From: Bacillus sp. THAF10
GTDB taxonomy: Bacteria; Bacillota; Bacilli; Bacillales; Bacillaceae_I
Length of the DNA stretch: 64,000 nt
Direction: 5' to 3'
NCBI RefSeq assembly: GCF_009363695.1
Contig: NZ_CP045403.1
Coordinates: forward strand, 2,398,001-2,462,000
Shown here: one piece after another, positions 1 through 9,038 of the stretch
Position numbering within the stretch: position 1 is the stretch's first letter
How the letters are laid out: each line of letters starts with the position of its first letter
Translations under genes and position numbers: made by a program
The notes under the pieces: model-generated
What the model was told of the DNA's origin: nothing
The model's input: only the letters and a program-made list of their open reading frames with translations
The model's database searches: none

Positions 1-1693
1 TTTTAGTGATTCCAATTTTGTGTAATTTTTGGAACCGCTCCTTCTCTTGTTCGATATTAGAAAAGACATTTAAATATAAGAGAAAGAAAGATCCCAAGAA
101 GAACAAGACTCCAACAAAGACCGTAACAAAAAACATGATGGAATTGGAATAGATGGTTCGGTTATAATCTTCTATTTTTGAATATACATAATCGCCAAAT
201 TTGCTGTCCTCTTGTAACTTCAATGCTCCACGAAGCTCCTCCACCATTCTTTCACTTTTTTGCCAATCCTTTATATTTAGGAGATGAAAGGTCATGTTCA
301 TTCCAGAGAGAGTAGCACGGAGGCTTTCAAATTCGCTATCTGTTACGACTAAATAATTGGTGTGGTAGAGATTTAGAGCTGTTTTTATATGTGAATCCTT
401 TAATGAGTAATGAAATTCCCTTTCGTTACTGGTTATCTCAATTCCATTGCTGTAGCTTTCATCCATGTAGGCATAGTCTGGATTTTCATTGATATAGTAA
501 ATGTATTCGTTATCATCCAAAGTGCCTTGATAATTTGTGATCCGTGTAAAATCAGAGAACGGCAGAAAAAAGAAAGTGTAGTAGACGTCCTCATAATACA
601 AATCCTTTTCCTCGTAGAAAAATCCTCTTATCTTATCGTATTTGGTTAGTGGATTGTTCTTTTTATCTACTATCTGATGTATCTCTTCATCTGAAAGGTT
701 GTTATCTAATCCTGATTGAATGTAGACAACATCATAGGGATTACGATTTAGAACCTGTTCTTTTTCATATCCCACAAAGAACAAAACCATCGACGTGTAA
801 AAAATAGTCACCATACTCATGACCGAAACAAGTAACATGATAGCAGTCATATTCCCAAATTTGTTTTCCAGACTACTAAAAAACAACACTCGCTTAAAAT
901 AATAGGAGGGAAATTTTTTCGCCACATCAACCATAAAACTCATACACTGAGATAGTGCGATGTAGAGACCACCGATAATAGCGATAGTCCAAATTAACAA
1001 AAATAATCCATCACTATCATTTTGATTCTCAGGATTTAAAAACGTTATATACAATGAGATGGAGGAGCCAATTACAAGACAGATGCCAAACGCGCCTAAA
1101 AGAGGGCTTCTATTCTTGAAATTTTCAACATACCGATCACTTTTCAAGTTTACCGTTAAAGAGCTTGAAAGGAGAGTGTAGCTAGTCATTGCTATTGAAA
1201 TAATAAAAACCAACAAATATGTCAGTGCGGTGTATGAAAACATAGGAAAAGATAAGTGAAAGGGAACTCTATCCAGGCCAACGCTGTTGATTAGTATTAA
1301 AAATACTAATCGAGAAAGTACAGTTCCTGCTAAGATTCCTGTAACTAAGGCTGTACAGGCTATCATGCTATTTTCCATTAACAAGAGCTTGAGAACGTCT
1401 CTATTTGACATACCAAGGGTCATAAACAGACTGAATTCTTTCTTTCTTCTTTTAATAAATATGCGATGAGCATAATGTATAAAAAATATCGTATAAAAAA
1501 TTAACGCCACTCCAGGAATGATTAATACATCTTCTATACTTTCTAATTCTTTTGTTGCCAGAATTGCTTCATTGAAGTATATCGTGGCAAATAGAAAGAA
1601 GAACATGACGGCAAAGCTGTTGCAAAAGTAGTAAAAGATATATTTTTGTTTATTGCTTTTTGCCATCTTCCATACTAATTGTTTAAAAGTCAT
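1..1693 (-). CDS. Bce-type ABC transporter permease (FtsX-like), C-terminus cut by window edge
   Basis: The frame starts at an ATG at 1693 and stays open to base 1, giving about 564 residues; BceB-type permeases are usually near 640, so the last part lies outside the window. Several hydrophobic segments are readable. An N-terminal stretch reading EFSLFMTLGMSNRDV is typical of FtsX/MacB-type permeases, and the last visible part reads KLHKIGIT, as in this family. A long polar stretch (roughly bases 150-750) fits the large extracellular domain that senses peptide antibiotics in BceB proteins. The start overlaps the ATPase stop by 11 bases and has GGAGG upstream, so the two are translationally coupled. 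Family and operon order support a role in bacitracin- or lantibiotic-like peptide resistance; the actual substrate cannot be read. Confidence 0.85.
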   Translation of the reverse strand, partial: MTFKQLVWKMAKSNKQKYIFYYFCNSFAVMFFFLFATIYFNEAILATKELESIEDVLIIPGVALIFYTIFFIHYAHRIFIKRRKKEFSLFMTLGMSNRDVLKLLLMENSMIACTALVTGILAGTVLSRLVFLILINSVGLDRVPFHLSFPMFSYTALTYLLVFIISIAMTSYTLLSSSLTVNLKSDRYVENFKNRSPLLGAFGICLVIGSSISLYITFLNPENQNDSDGLFLLIWTIAIIGGLYIALSQCMSFMVDVAKKFPSYYFKRVLFFSSLENKFGNMTAIMLLVSVMSMVTIFYTSMVLFFVGYEKEQVLNRNPYDVVYIQSGLDNNLSDEEIHQIVDKKNNPLTKYDKIRGFFYEEKDLYYEDVYYTFFFLPFSDFTRITNYQGTLDDNEYIYYINENPDYAYMDESYSNGIEITSNEREFHYSLKDSHIKTALNLYHTNYLVVTDSEFESLRATLSGMNMTFHLLNIKDWQKSERMVEELRGALKLQEDSKFGDYVYSKIEDYNRTIYSNSIMFFVTVFVGVLFFLGSFFLLYLNVFSNIEQEKERFQKLHKIGITK

Positions 1694-2456
1694 GCTTTCT
1701 TCCTCCAAGAACCGCAAGACTATCCATAATCTGATGAAGAAACTGCTTTCTGTCACCTTTACGAATGAGGGTGGAATGAACGGCGCCATCCTTTATAAAA
1801 ATGATCTTTCTGCAATAGCTTGCTGCAAAAACATCATGCGTTACTACAAGTACTGTCGTCCCTATTTCATTCACCACTTTTTCAAAGCATTCCATAATAA
1901 CGGCGGAAGATTTCGAGTCTAAATTACCTGTAGGCTCATCCGCAAGTAAGATACTCGGCTCGTTCACGAGTGCTCTGCTTACAGCCCCCCGCTGCATTTG
2001 CCCACCAGAAACATGAAAAGGATACCTTTCCAATATATCCTCAATACCAAACAAGTTAGCTAGTTGGGATACCTTTGTGTTCATATCCTCTATTGATTTG
2101 TTTTCTAACACCATAGGTACGAGGATGTTTTCGCGAATAGTTAAGCTATCAAGCAGGTTAAAATCCTGGAACACAAAGCCTAGTTTTTGACGGCGAAAAA
2201 CCGCAAGCTCATCTCCTTTCATCTCTTGAAGATTTCTCCTTTCTATGAGCACTTCTCCAGAGGTTAATTTATCGATTCCACCAAGCAGGTGTAGCAAGGT
2301 TGTTTTCCCACTCCCAGAAGGCCCCATGATGGCGACAAACTCCCCTTGCTTCATCGCTAAATCTATCCCATCGACTGCAGTTGTTGTCCCTTCTCCGCTT
2401 GCTTGGCCAAATATTTTGACAATGTTATTGGCTTGTAAAATATATTCTGACATCAT
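1683..2456 (-). CDS. Bce-type ABC transporter ATP-binding protein
   Basis: A 257-residue ABC ATPase. It has Walker A GPSGSGKT (45-52), Q-loop Gln near 97, signature SGGQMQ (150-155) and Walker B ILLADEP (169-175) followed by TGNLDS, the pattern of the MacB/LolD/BceA group. Two adjacent ATGs (2456, 2453) follow a GGAGG, and either could be used. It lies directly downstream of the two-component genes and overlaps the permease start, giving the usual order regulator-kinase-ATPase-permease. In known Bce modules the ATPase-permease pair both detects the peptide antibiotic and drives its removal from the lipid target. The signature ends MQRGAVSRAL, where the usual form is QQRVAIARAL. Confidence 0.93.
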   Translation of the reverse strand: MMSEYILQANNIVKIFGQASGEGTTTAVDGIDLAMKQGEFVAIMGPSGSGKTTLLHLLGGIDKLTSGEVLIERRNLQEMKGDELAVFRRQKLGFVFQDFNLLDSLTIRENILVPMVLENKSIEDMNTKVSQLANLFGIEDILERYPFHVSGGQMQRGAVSRALVNEPSILLADEPTGNLDSKSSAVIMECFEKVVNEIGTTVLVVTHDVFAASYCRKIIFIKDGAVHSTLIRKGDRKQFLHQIMDSLAVLGGRKHDF

Positions 2457-2534
2457 TTTTTGCCTCCACTCTATTGATGCTTCTATCGTAGTCTTTTATC
2501 TCGTTTGCAACCATCGACCAATAGGAAAAATACC

Positions 2535-3539
2535 TTACAGTTTTGTAAGGTATTTAATCGAGACTGTCGTTCCATTGGTTAGTTCAGACTGTATATGAAT
2601 CGTATGATTTAATTTTTCTGCGATTTTTTTACATAAGTATAGGCCAATGCCTGAGGAGTTTGGCACTTTTCTTCCATTCTCACCAGTAAAGAATGGGGAA
2701 AACACTCTTTCTAAGTCATAACTTGGAATTCCCATACCCTCGTCATGAATCGAGAGCAATACATCATCTGGTGTACTCTCTATCTCAATCGTCATTTTTT
2801 TGTTACCTTTTTTTGAGATAGAGTATTTGATGGCATTGGAAATTAATTGGTCTAACATAACATTATTCCATTTGGCATCTGTAAGAACATGAACGGTTGG
2901 CTGCTTGCTGAGTACTACCGGAAAGACAGAATGGTGAATACATTCACTTTTATGTTGATTGATCATCGCACGAATGCTTTTGACTATGTCTACTTTCTCA
3001 ATCGCTAGATCATTTTCAAAACTATCCATACGAATCATTGTTAGTCCTTGCTCTATTGTTTTTAGAAGTCGTTTGTTTTCCTTTTGAATGCCCGTCCATT
3101 TTTCAGGGTCATTTGATTCATTTTGAATATGCAAATCTATGACAGAAACTGGTGTTTTCAAATGATGCATCCAGTGAGAAAGAAAATACAAGCGTTCTTT
3201 ATTTGTTTCTACTAGTTCATTCTTCTCTTTTGAATAGGCCTCTGAATTCTTATGAAGAAGTTCAATAAATAATTTCTGCTCTTCTGTTATTGCTTGAAGC
3301 TCTGAAAACTGTCCGAGAAGAAGCTGACTTACAGCCTTGTTACTTTGATAGTACCGAAATCCATCCACTAAAAGAAAGAATGTCAAAAAAAAGATTCCTA
3401 GAATAAAGGGATAAACTACCTCTTTATTGGAGGGCTCTGATAAGTGAAAGAACATAATGATGGAGAGGTTACTAACCAAAAACATGATTATCGCAAAGAA
3501 CCTATCTTTTAGATAGCGCTTTACTATTTCTCTATCCAT
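2535..3539 (-). CDS. BceS-like intramembrane-sensing histidine kinase
   Basis: A short sensor kinase of about 334 residues. Two N-terminal membrane helices (about residues 14-33 and 41-59) are separated by only a few residues, so there is almost no extracellular sensor, the hallmark of intramembrane-sensing kinases. The phosphoacceptor motif is HHLKTP; the first His is the likely site. The ATPase has SNAIKYS (N box), DEGMGIP (G1) and SSGIGLYLCKK (G2). I place the start at the ATG at 3539, which overlaps the regulator stop in ATGGATAG. An in-frame TTG at 3560 would add seven residues, and neither has a clear Shine-Dalgarno. Such kinases usually respond through the partner ABC transporter. Confidence 0.9.
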   Translation of the reverse strand: MDREIVKRYLKDRFFAIIMFLVSNLSIIMFFHLSEPSNKEVVYPFILGIFFLTFFLLVDGFRYYQSNKAVSQLLLGQFSELQAITEEQKLFIELLHKNSEAYSKEKNELVETNKERLYFLSHWMHHLKTPVSVIDLHIQNESNDPEKWTGIQKENKRLLKTIEQGLTMIRMDSFENDLAIEKVDIVKSIRAMINQHKSECIHHSVFPVVLSKQPTVHVLTDAKWNNVMLDQLISNAIKYSISKKGNKKMTIEIESTPDDVLLSIHDEGMGIPSYDLERVFSPFFTGENGRKVPNSSGIGLYLCKKIAEKLNHTIHIQSELTNGTTVSIKYLTKL

Positions 3540-4230
3540 GTGTGATACCAACAGGCACAATCAGCTTGTAGCCCACTCCTCTTTTACTAGTGATAACATT
3601 TTCTAGTCCAAGGCTTGCTAGCTTTCTCTTGATTCTCGTCATATTCACCGTTAACGTGTTATCGTCTACAAAATGAATAGAATCCCATACGATCTCCATC
3701 ATTTCTTCGCGAGTGACAAACGTTTTATGCTGTTCCATTAGCTTTTTCACTAATAAAAATTCATTTTTACTTAATTCGATTGTGTTGTCTTTCACATTTA
3801 TGGTAAGTGCTTGTTTGTCTAGTTTCAGCTGACCAACAACTAGGCAACGTTCCTCTTTTTCTGCATACTCACCGTACACTCTTCTGAAGGTAGCTTTGAT
3901 TTTCGAGAGTAAGATATCGAAAGTAAATGGCTTCGTAATATAATCATCTGCACCTAGTTCCATGCCTAGCACCTGATCCATATTTGAATTTCTTGCTGAG
4001 ATGATAATGATAGGGACATTAGAAACTTGTCTTATGCTTCGACATAAAAAAAATCCGTCATAGTAAGGAAGATTAATATCTAATAAAACAAGATCCGGTT
4101 CAAAATCTGAAAAATTCTCCACTATATTTTGAAAATCTGCAGGGACCTGTACCTCGTACCCGTATTTTTGTAAATGCTCACTAACTAACTTACTCAATTG
4201 ATTGTCGTCTTCTACAAGAAAGATTTTCAT
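3532..4230 (-). CDS. BceR-like OmpR-family response regulator
   Basis: A 232-residue regulator with an N-terminal receiver domain and a C-terminal winged helix. Acidic residues at 7-9, phosphoacceptor Asp51 in LLDINLP, Ser78 and Lys100 in ITKPF complete the receiver site. The C-terminal half carries the OmpR/PhoB DNA-binding fold, ending KRGVGYKL. It heads the minus-strand operon and overlaps the kinase gene by eight bases. Upstream (4231-4300) is AT-rich. I looked for the BceR-type inverted repeat but found only a poor candidate near 4265-4290, so the operator is not assigned. It likely activates transcription of the ATPase and permease genes when the transporter meets its peptide. Confidence 0.92.
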   Translation of the reverse strand: MKIFLVEDDNQLSKLVSEHLQKYGYEVQVPADFQNIVENFSDFEPDLVLLDINLPYYDGFFLCRSIRQVSNVPIIIISARNSNMDQVLGMELGADDYITKPFTFDILLSKIKATFRRVYGEYAEKEERCLVVGQLKLDKQALTINVKDNTIELSKNEFLLVKKLMEQHKTFVTREEMMEIVWDSIHFVDDNTLTVNMTRIKRKLASLGLENVITSKRGVGYKLIVPVGITHG

Positions 4231-4421
4231 GGTTACTCACCTTAGTTCATTATGTTGTATGTATATATTACCATATTTGTAGATAAATATTTTTATTGGG
4301 AAATAAACGCTCAATTTCTTGAATTATACGGTATTTTAATCTGAATTTTCCCAATATAAAAACATCCTCTACCATGCTAAATTAAGAGTGTATTAATTTT
4401 TGCAAAGGAGTGGATCGTTGG

Positions 4422-6347
4422 ATGAAGAAGAAAAAGAAAGTGTTTTTATCCGTTTTATCTGCTGCGGCAATTCTTTCAAGTGTCGCACTAAGCAGTCCTA
4501 CAACAGGAGGAGCAAGCAGCAGCTTTGAGCTTGATTTTAAAGGGGTCAACAAGATTTCTCAGAATGTCACTGTTTCAAAAAACGGCAAACTTGGGGAAGC
4601 TTCTTTTCTAGTTAACACTGAAAATGTAAAAATACCTCCAGGATTGCAGAAGAAGTTAAAGACAGTACCAAAGAATAACGATTTATATATTGTCCAGTTT
4701 GATGGTCCTATTTTAGAAGAAACTCGTAAAGAGCTTGAAAGCACTGGTGCAACGATTCTGGATTACATACCAGATTATGCCTACGTGGTGCAATACAAAG
4801 GGAATATGAAAAAGGCCGCACGTGGGATTGCCCATATGGAATCTGTTGAGCCTTACTTGCCTTTATATAAGATTGATCCCCAGCTATTTGAAAAAGGTAA
4901 TGCAAAGTTGATTAAGGCTATTGCACTTGATGCAAAGCGGAAAAACAAAGATATGAATTTTAATGGAATTGAAGATATTATTAAGCACGCGACAAATAAC
5001 GAAGTCCTTTACATTTCTCCAAGGCCTGAGTATAAAATGATGAACGATGTGGCTAGAGGAATTGTCAAAGCAGATGTTGCGCAAAATAGCTATGGCTTGT
5101 ACGGTCAAGGACAAGTGGTTGCTGTTGCAGATACCGGGTTAGATACAGGGAAAAATGACAGCACCATGCACGAAGCCTTCCGAGGAAAAATAACAGCTCT
5201 TTATGCACTCGGACGCACAAATAACGCGAATGACACTCATGGACACGGAACCCATGTTGCTGGATCTGTGCTAGGAAATGGTGCAACAAACAAAGGAATG
5301 GCTCCTCAAGCGAACCTTGTGTTCCAATCAATTATGGATAGCAGTGGTGGTCTTGGTGGACTTCCTTCCAACCTCAGCACATTATTTAGCCAAGCGTATA
5401 GTGCTGGTGCAAGAATTCATACTAACTCCTGGGGTGCTCCAGTTAACGGTGCTTATACCACAGATTCTCGTAACGTAGACGATTATGTACGGAAAAACGA
5501 TATGACCGTCCTGTTTGCTGCTGGGAATGAAGGGCCAAATGGCGGAACAATCAGTGCTCCTGGTACAGCGAAAAATGCTATCACTGTAGGAGCAACGGAA
5601 AATCTTCGTCCAAGCTTTGGTTCTTATGCAGATAACATTAACCATGTTGCGCAATTTTCTTCGCGCGGTCCAACTAAAGATGGCCGTATCAAGCCAGATG
5701 TGATGGCCCCTGGAACCTATATTTTGTCTGCACGTTCTTCCCTTGCACCAGACTCTTCTTTCTGGGCAAATCATGACAGCAAATATGCTTATATGGGTGG
5801 TACGTCAATGGCTACACCTATCGTTGCTGGTAACGTTGCGCAATTACGTGAGCATTTTGTGAAAAACAAAGGCATCACACCAAAACCTTCCTTACTAAAG
5901 GCAGCCTTAATTGCTGGAGCTACAGATATTGGACTTGGCTATCCTAACTCTAACCAAGGCTGGGGTCGTGTAACACTTGATAAATCCCTTAATACAGCCT
6001 ATGTAAACGAAACAAGTTCACTGTCCACAAGCCAAAAAGCAACTTATACTTTCTCTGCAACTGCAGGGAAACCATTGAAAATCTCACTTGTTTGGTCTGA
6101 TGCACCTGCAAGTACAAGTGCTTCCATTACACTAGTAAATGACTTGGATCTAGTCATTACTGCTCCGAATGGTACAAAATACGTTGGTAACGACTTCACC
6201 GCTCCTTATGATAACAACTGGGACGGCCGTAACAACGTAGAAAATGTGTTCATCAACGCTCCACAAAGTGGAACTTACACCATTGAGGTTCAGGCATATA
6301 ACGTGCCAGTAGGACCTCAGGCGTTCTCCTTAGCGATTGTGAACTAA
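4422..6347 (+). CDS. Secreted alkaline subtilisin-like protease, KP-43 type (peptidase S8)
   Basis: From the ATG at 4422 the product has 641 residues. An in-frame GTG at 4410 is rejected because it lies inside the AAAGGAG Shine-Dalgarno (4404-4410). A lysine-rich n-region and hydrophobic stretch form the signal peptide. A propeptide follows, and the mature enzyme should begin at NDVARG (codon at 5043), leaving 434 residues, the same as KP-43. In mature numbering the triad is Asp30 (VADTGLD), His68 (GHGTHVAG) and Ser255 (GGTSMATP). The last ~115 residues form the beta-barrel P-domain-like region of this group (WSDAP, NDLDL). The family is calcium-binding, detergent- and oxidant-tolerant. The gene stands alone, with a strong terminator after it. 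Confidence 0.96.
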   Translation: MKKKKKVFLSVLSAAAILSSVALSSPTTGGASSSFELDFKGVNKISQNVTVSKNGKLGEASFLVNTENVKIPPGLQKKLKTVPKNNDLYIVQFDGPILEETRKELESTGATILDYIPDYAYVVQYKGNMKKAARGIAHMESVEPYLPLYKIDPQLFEKGNAKLIKAIALDAKRKNKDMNFNGIEDIIKHATNNEVLYISPRPEYKMMNDVARGIVKADVAQNSYGLYGQGQVVAVADTGLDTGKNDSTMHEAFRGKITALYALGRTNNANDTHGHGTHVAGSVLGNGATNKGMAPQANLVFQSIMDSSGGLGGLPSNLSTLFSQAYSAGARIHTNSWGAPVNGAYTTDSRNVDDYVRKNDMTVLFAAGNEGPNGGTISAPGTAKNAITVGATENLRPSFGSYADNINHVAQFSSRGPTKDGRIKPDVMAPGTYILSARSSLAPDSSFWANHDSKYAYMGGTSMATPIVAGNVAQLREHFVKNKGITPKPSLLKAALIAGATDIGLGYPNSNQGWGRVTLDKSLNTAYVNETSSLSTSQKATYTFSATAGKPLKISLVWSDAPASTSASITLVNDLDLVITAPNGTKYVGNDFTAPYDNNWDGRNNVENVFINAPQSGTYTIEVQAYNVPVGPQAFSLAIVN

Positions 6348-6355
6348 ATAGATTA

Positions 6356-6409
6356 AAAAACACCTTGGCAAGATTGGCTTCAGCCAGCCTCCTGCCAAGG
6401 TGTTTTTAT
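6356..6409. terminator. Bidirectional intrinsic terminator
   Basis: AACACCTTGGCA pairs with TGCCAAGGTGTT, flanked by an A-run on the left and a T-run on the right. It sits between the convergent protease gene and the mini-lipoprotein gene and can serve both. Confidence 0.9.
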
Positions 6410-6413
6410 TGTT

Positions 6414-6557
6414 TTATTCTTCGTTCGTTTCACCAGTGTTAGATTCGTTTTGTTCCGTGTTCGTATCATTGTTCATGTTGTTATTCTCGCCTGCACATCC
6501 TGTTGCAAAAGCTAAAACTAATACGGAAGATCCAATTGCTAGTAACCATTTTTTCAT
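6414..6557 (-). CDS. Small 47-residue lipoprotein, unknown function
   Basis: This short gene is easily missed. An ATG at 6557 follows AAGGAGG at a nine-base spacing. The product starts MKKWLLAIGSSVLVLAFATG and continues C-A-G, a lipoprotein signal peptide with Cys21 as the predicted lipidated residue; the lipobox is slightly atypical because Ala is at -3. The 26 residues after the Cys are nearly all Asn, Thr, Glu and Asp, a disordered acidic tail with no recognisable domain. Bacilli encode many such tiny lipoproteins. The gene ends five bases from the shared terminator with the protease gene. The function is unknown; the coding call rests on the ribosome site and signal peptide. Confidence 0.75.
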   Translation of the reverse strand: MKKWLLAIGSSVLVLAFATGCAGENNNMNNDTNTEQNESNTGETNEE

Positions 6558-6697
6558 GATAAACTTCCTCCTTGAGCAATGCTTGTTTTATTGGATTACT
6601 TGCTTATCATACAAAAAATTCATTCATTTTTGGTGAATGTAACCATTTCTATACGTCAAAATAACAATGTTTACTTCCCGTTAACACTGCCTAAACG

Positions 6698-8629
6698 TTA
6701 GTCCTCTGACTCTTCCAGTATAACTTCATCAATATGGCGCTTTTTCATTCGATTGCGTAGTTTCCGGTTTTCCTTTGACTCAAACACAATGTCCATATCA
6801 TAATCCTCTGTGTACATATCCTCTGCTTTGATATAAAGAGATAAGCGCTTATGATTAAATGTTTGCATCATCCCTTTGACTAACACCTCTACATTTCCAA
6901 GGGAATCTGCAGGCTTGTGCACAATACCAAACTCATTTATGGATGGAATTTTTACATTGTCTCCTTTTTTAAAAACAATCTCCTGCTTGGTTTTTTCCTT
7001 ATCCGGATGCTTCATCTTGTGGATATATTTACTATTCATGGCCAATTGCTTTTCAAGCTCGAATCTTGGTTTTTCCACATGTGCCTCGTACGCTTTCGTT
7101 TCTTTATACGTGATTTGGTGGGCACGTTCAATTAGTTTAGGGTGCATGCCAAGCTTCAGGGCAATGGCGAATGCCTGACTTTCTCCTCCCTTGCCAACAA
7201 TCAATCGATACGTGGGTTTCAATGTTTCCACATCAAACTCCATGGAACCATTCATGAAACCTTCACGTTCATTGGCAAACTCTTTTATTTCGCTGTAATG
7301 TGTGGTTGCAAGCATGGTCGTTCCTTTTTTATAAAGCTCTTCTAAAATAGAAGTTGCAATTCCCATTCCTTCTGCAGGATCTGTACCTGATCCTAGCTCA
7401 TCTAACAGCACCAGGCTTTGTGGATTTGCTTCCTCTAAGATGGTAATGATGTTTTTTATCCTAGAAGAAAACGTGCTTAACGACTGTTCTATGCTTTGCC
7501 CATCCCCAATATCTACTAGGATTTTTTGAAAGATAGCAATTTCGCTCGATGCATCAGCTGGTATGTGCATGCCACATTGAGCCATGAGCGTTAATAATCC
7601 TACTGTTTTAATTGTCACTGTTTTTCCACCTGTGTTGGGTCCTGTGATGACAAGAGCATCATACTCCTCCCCTAACACAAGGTTAAGCGGTACAGCATTT
7701 TCACCAAGTAACGGGTGCCTCGCAGAAACTAATCGGACAACATGATGCTGATTAATTTGCGGTGCATTCCCATTTATCATGCTGCTGTATTTCGCTTTTG
7801 CAAAAATCACATCGTAGGTTATCATCAAATCCAGTGCAAGCTTTATTTCTTGTTCATGCTCCTGTACTAATCCTGTTAATGCGAATAAGATTTGTTCCTC
7901 TTCTGCCTCTTCCTGATATTTCAACATACTTATAGAATCTTGCAGAATGGTGATTTCTTCTGGCTCGATATACACGGTGGAACCTGAGGCAGAAACGTCT
8001 AGAACCGTCCCCTTTATTTGATTTTTGTATGCGCTTTTGACAGGGATGACATATCTCCCGTTTCGTGAACTTACAATGCTTTCTTGCAGGTATTTACTAT
8101 ATTTAGATGATTTTATAAGCTGTTCTACTTTTGTTTTGATTCGCTCCTCCATAGTGGAGAGTTGTTTCCTTATTTTCAAAAGATCCTTACTAGCATAATC
8201 ATCCACTCTTCCATTTTTGATGCACCTGATAATCTCAGCTGCTATATGGGACAATTCACTAATAGAGTAAACATAAGTGGTTATAACAGGTGCAACATAT
8301 TCCTTATCCTTCAGAAACCGTTTTAGCTTTTCGATGGTCTCAAGAAAATCATACAGCGCCATGAATTGATCTGGTCTAAAAGCAACGCCTTTATGAATAT
8401 TTTTTAGAATGTATTCCATTCCCTGAAGTCCATGAACGGGAACACTTGAGCTAATTTCGAGAATTTTCTTCCCTTCCGTTACCTCATTTAGCCATGCTTC
8501 AATTTGCTTTTTCGTAAAAGATGGCTCCAGATTCCCTATCGCATGCTTCCCTGGCTCTGAAAGTGCGTAAGAAGCTACTTCTTTTTTTAAATCTGTAAAC
8601 TGTAGTGCTTGAATGGTTTCAATATTCAA
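6698..8629 (-). CDS. MutS2-like ATPase lacking the C-terminal Smr domain
   Basis: A 643-residue MutS-superfamily protein. An N-terminal coiled-coil/clamp region resembles MutS2 (VSASGSTVYIEPEEI, about 212-226). The ATPase has Walker A GPNTGGKT (330-337), STFSSR (385-390) and Walker B VLLDELGSGTDP (407-418). Canonical MutS2 is about 780 residues and ends in an Smr nuclease domain. Here the C-terminus stops after a KOW-like region and a basic tail, so nicking activity is not expected. The start is TTG at 8629 behind a perfect AGGAGG. The gene appears monocistronic. It may act in recombination suppression or ribosome rescue like MutS2, or be a divergent paralogue; which is unknown. Confidence 0.85.
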   Translation of the reverse strand: MNIETIQALQFTDLKKEVASYALSEPGKHAIGNLEPSFTKKQIEAWLNEVTEGKKILEISSSVPVHGLQGMEYILKNIHKGVAFRPDQFMALYDFLETIEKLKRFLKDKEYVAPVITTYVYSISELSHIAAEIIRCIKNGRVDDYASKDLLKIRKQLSTMEERIKTKVEQLIKSSKYSKYLQESIVSSRNGRYVIPVKSAYKNQIKGTVLDVSASGSTVYIEPEEITILQDSISMLKYQEEAEEEQILFALTGLVQEHEQEIKLALDLMITYDVIFAKAKYSSMINGNAPQINQHHVVRLVSARHPLLGENAVPLNLVLGEEYDALVITGPNTGGKTVTIKTVGLLTLMAQCGMHIPADASSEIAIFQKILVDIGDGQSIEQSLSTFSSRIKNIITILEEANPQSLVLLDELGSGTDPAEGMGIATSILEELYKKGTTMLATTHYSEIKEFANEREGFMNGSMEFDVETLKPTYRLIVGKGGESQAFAIALKLGMHPKLIERAHQITYKETKAYEAHVEKPRFELEKQLAMNSKYIHKMKHPDKEKTKQEIVFKKGDNVKIPSINEFGIVHKPADSLGNVEVLVKGMMQTFNHKRLSLYIKAEDMYTEDYDMDIVFESKENRKLRNRMKKRHIDEVILEESED

Positions 8630-9038
8630 CGGTATTTCCTCCTAATGGGTTTAGTAAGCAGGTTAAATAGAAAGCTACTAATACGTGCGGAGAAATGAAA
8701 AATCACTTTTAAGCCTATCAAAAAATACATATAAAAAAACGCAGAGAACAACACACTGTTCTTTGCGTTTTGGTTATAAAAAATAGGTAAATTTAACTTG
8801 CAGCTATTTTAAGCTGACATCGCTATTTTTATGGTAGGCGCAAAACCTGTGTTCTTAACATTTCGTTTCAGAGTAAAAAGCATACTCAAATAGAGCTTAG
8901 GCACAGCCTAGCTTTTTCACTCATCACGCACGTATTAATTTACGTTAGTTAAGAACGACACCTTCCATAAAACATACTCCTTTTGGTTAAAAGATACTCT
9001 CATTATATAGCATCACCTGGTGATTGTCACGCCTATTT
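8630..9038. other. Intergenic region with terminator and possible structured segment
   Basis: No gene is seen. Besides the terminator at 8736-8771, the segment 8851-8956 is bounded by GTTCTTAAC and its inverted copy GTTAAGAAC, and encloses a small hairpin AGCTTAGGC/GCCTAGCT followed by T5 (about 8895-8917). This could be a small RNA or a decayed element; no coding frame supports a protein. Confidence 0.35.
8736..8771 (-). terminator. Intrinsic terminator
   Basis: AACGCAGAGAACA pairs with TGTTCTTTGCGTT with one mismatch. The T-run lies on the minus-strand 3' side, so it probably ends the DUF421 transcript from 9039. Confidence 0.75.

Noticed and set aside
4231-4300. BceR-type operator upstream of the response regulator
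   Set aside because: Only a weak TACA-N4-TGGTAA fragment is present, short of the expected inverted repeat.
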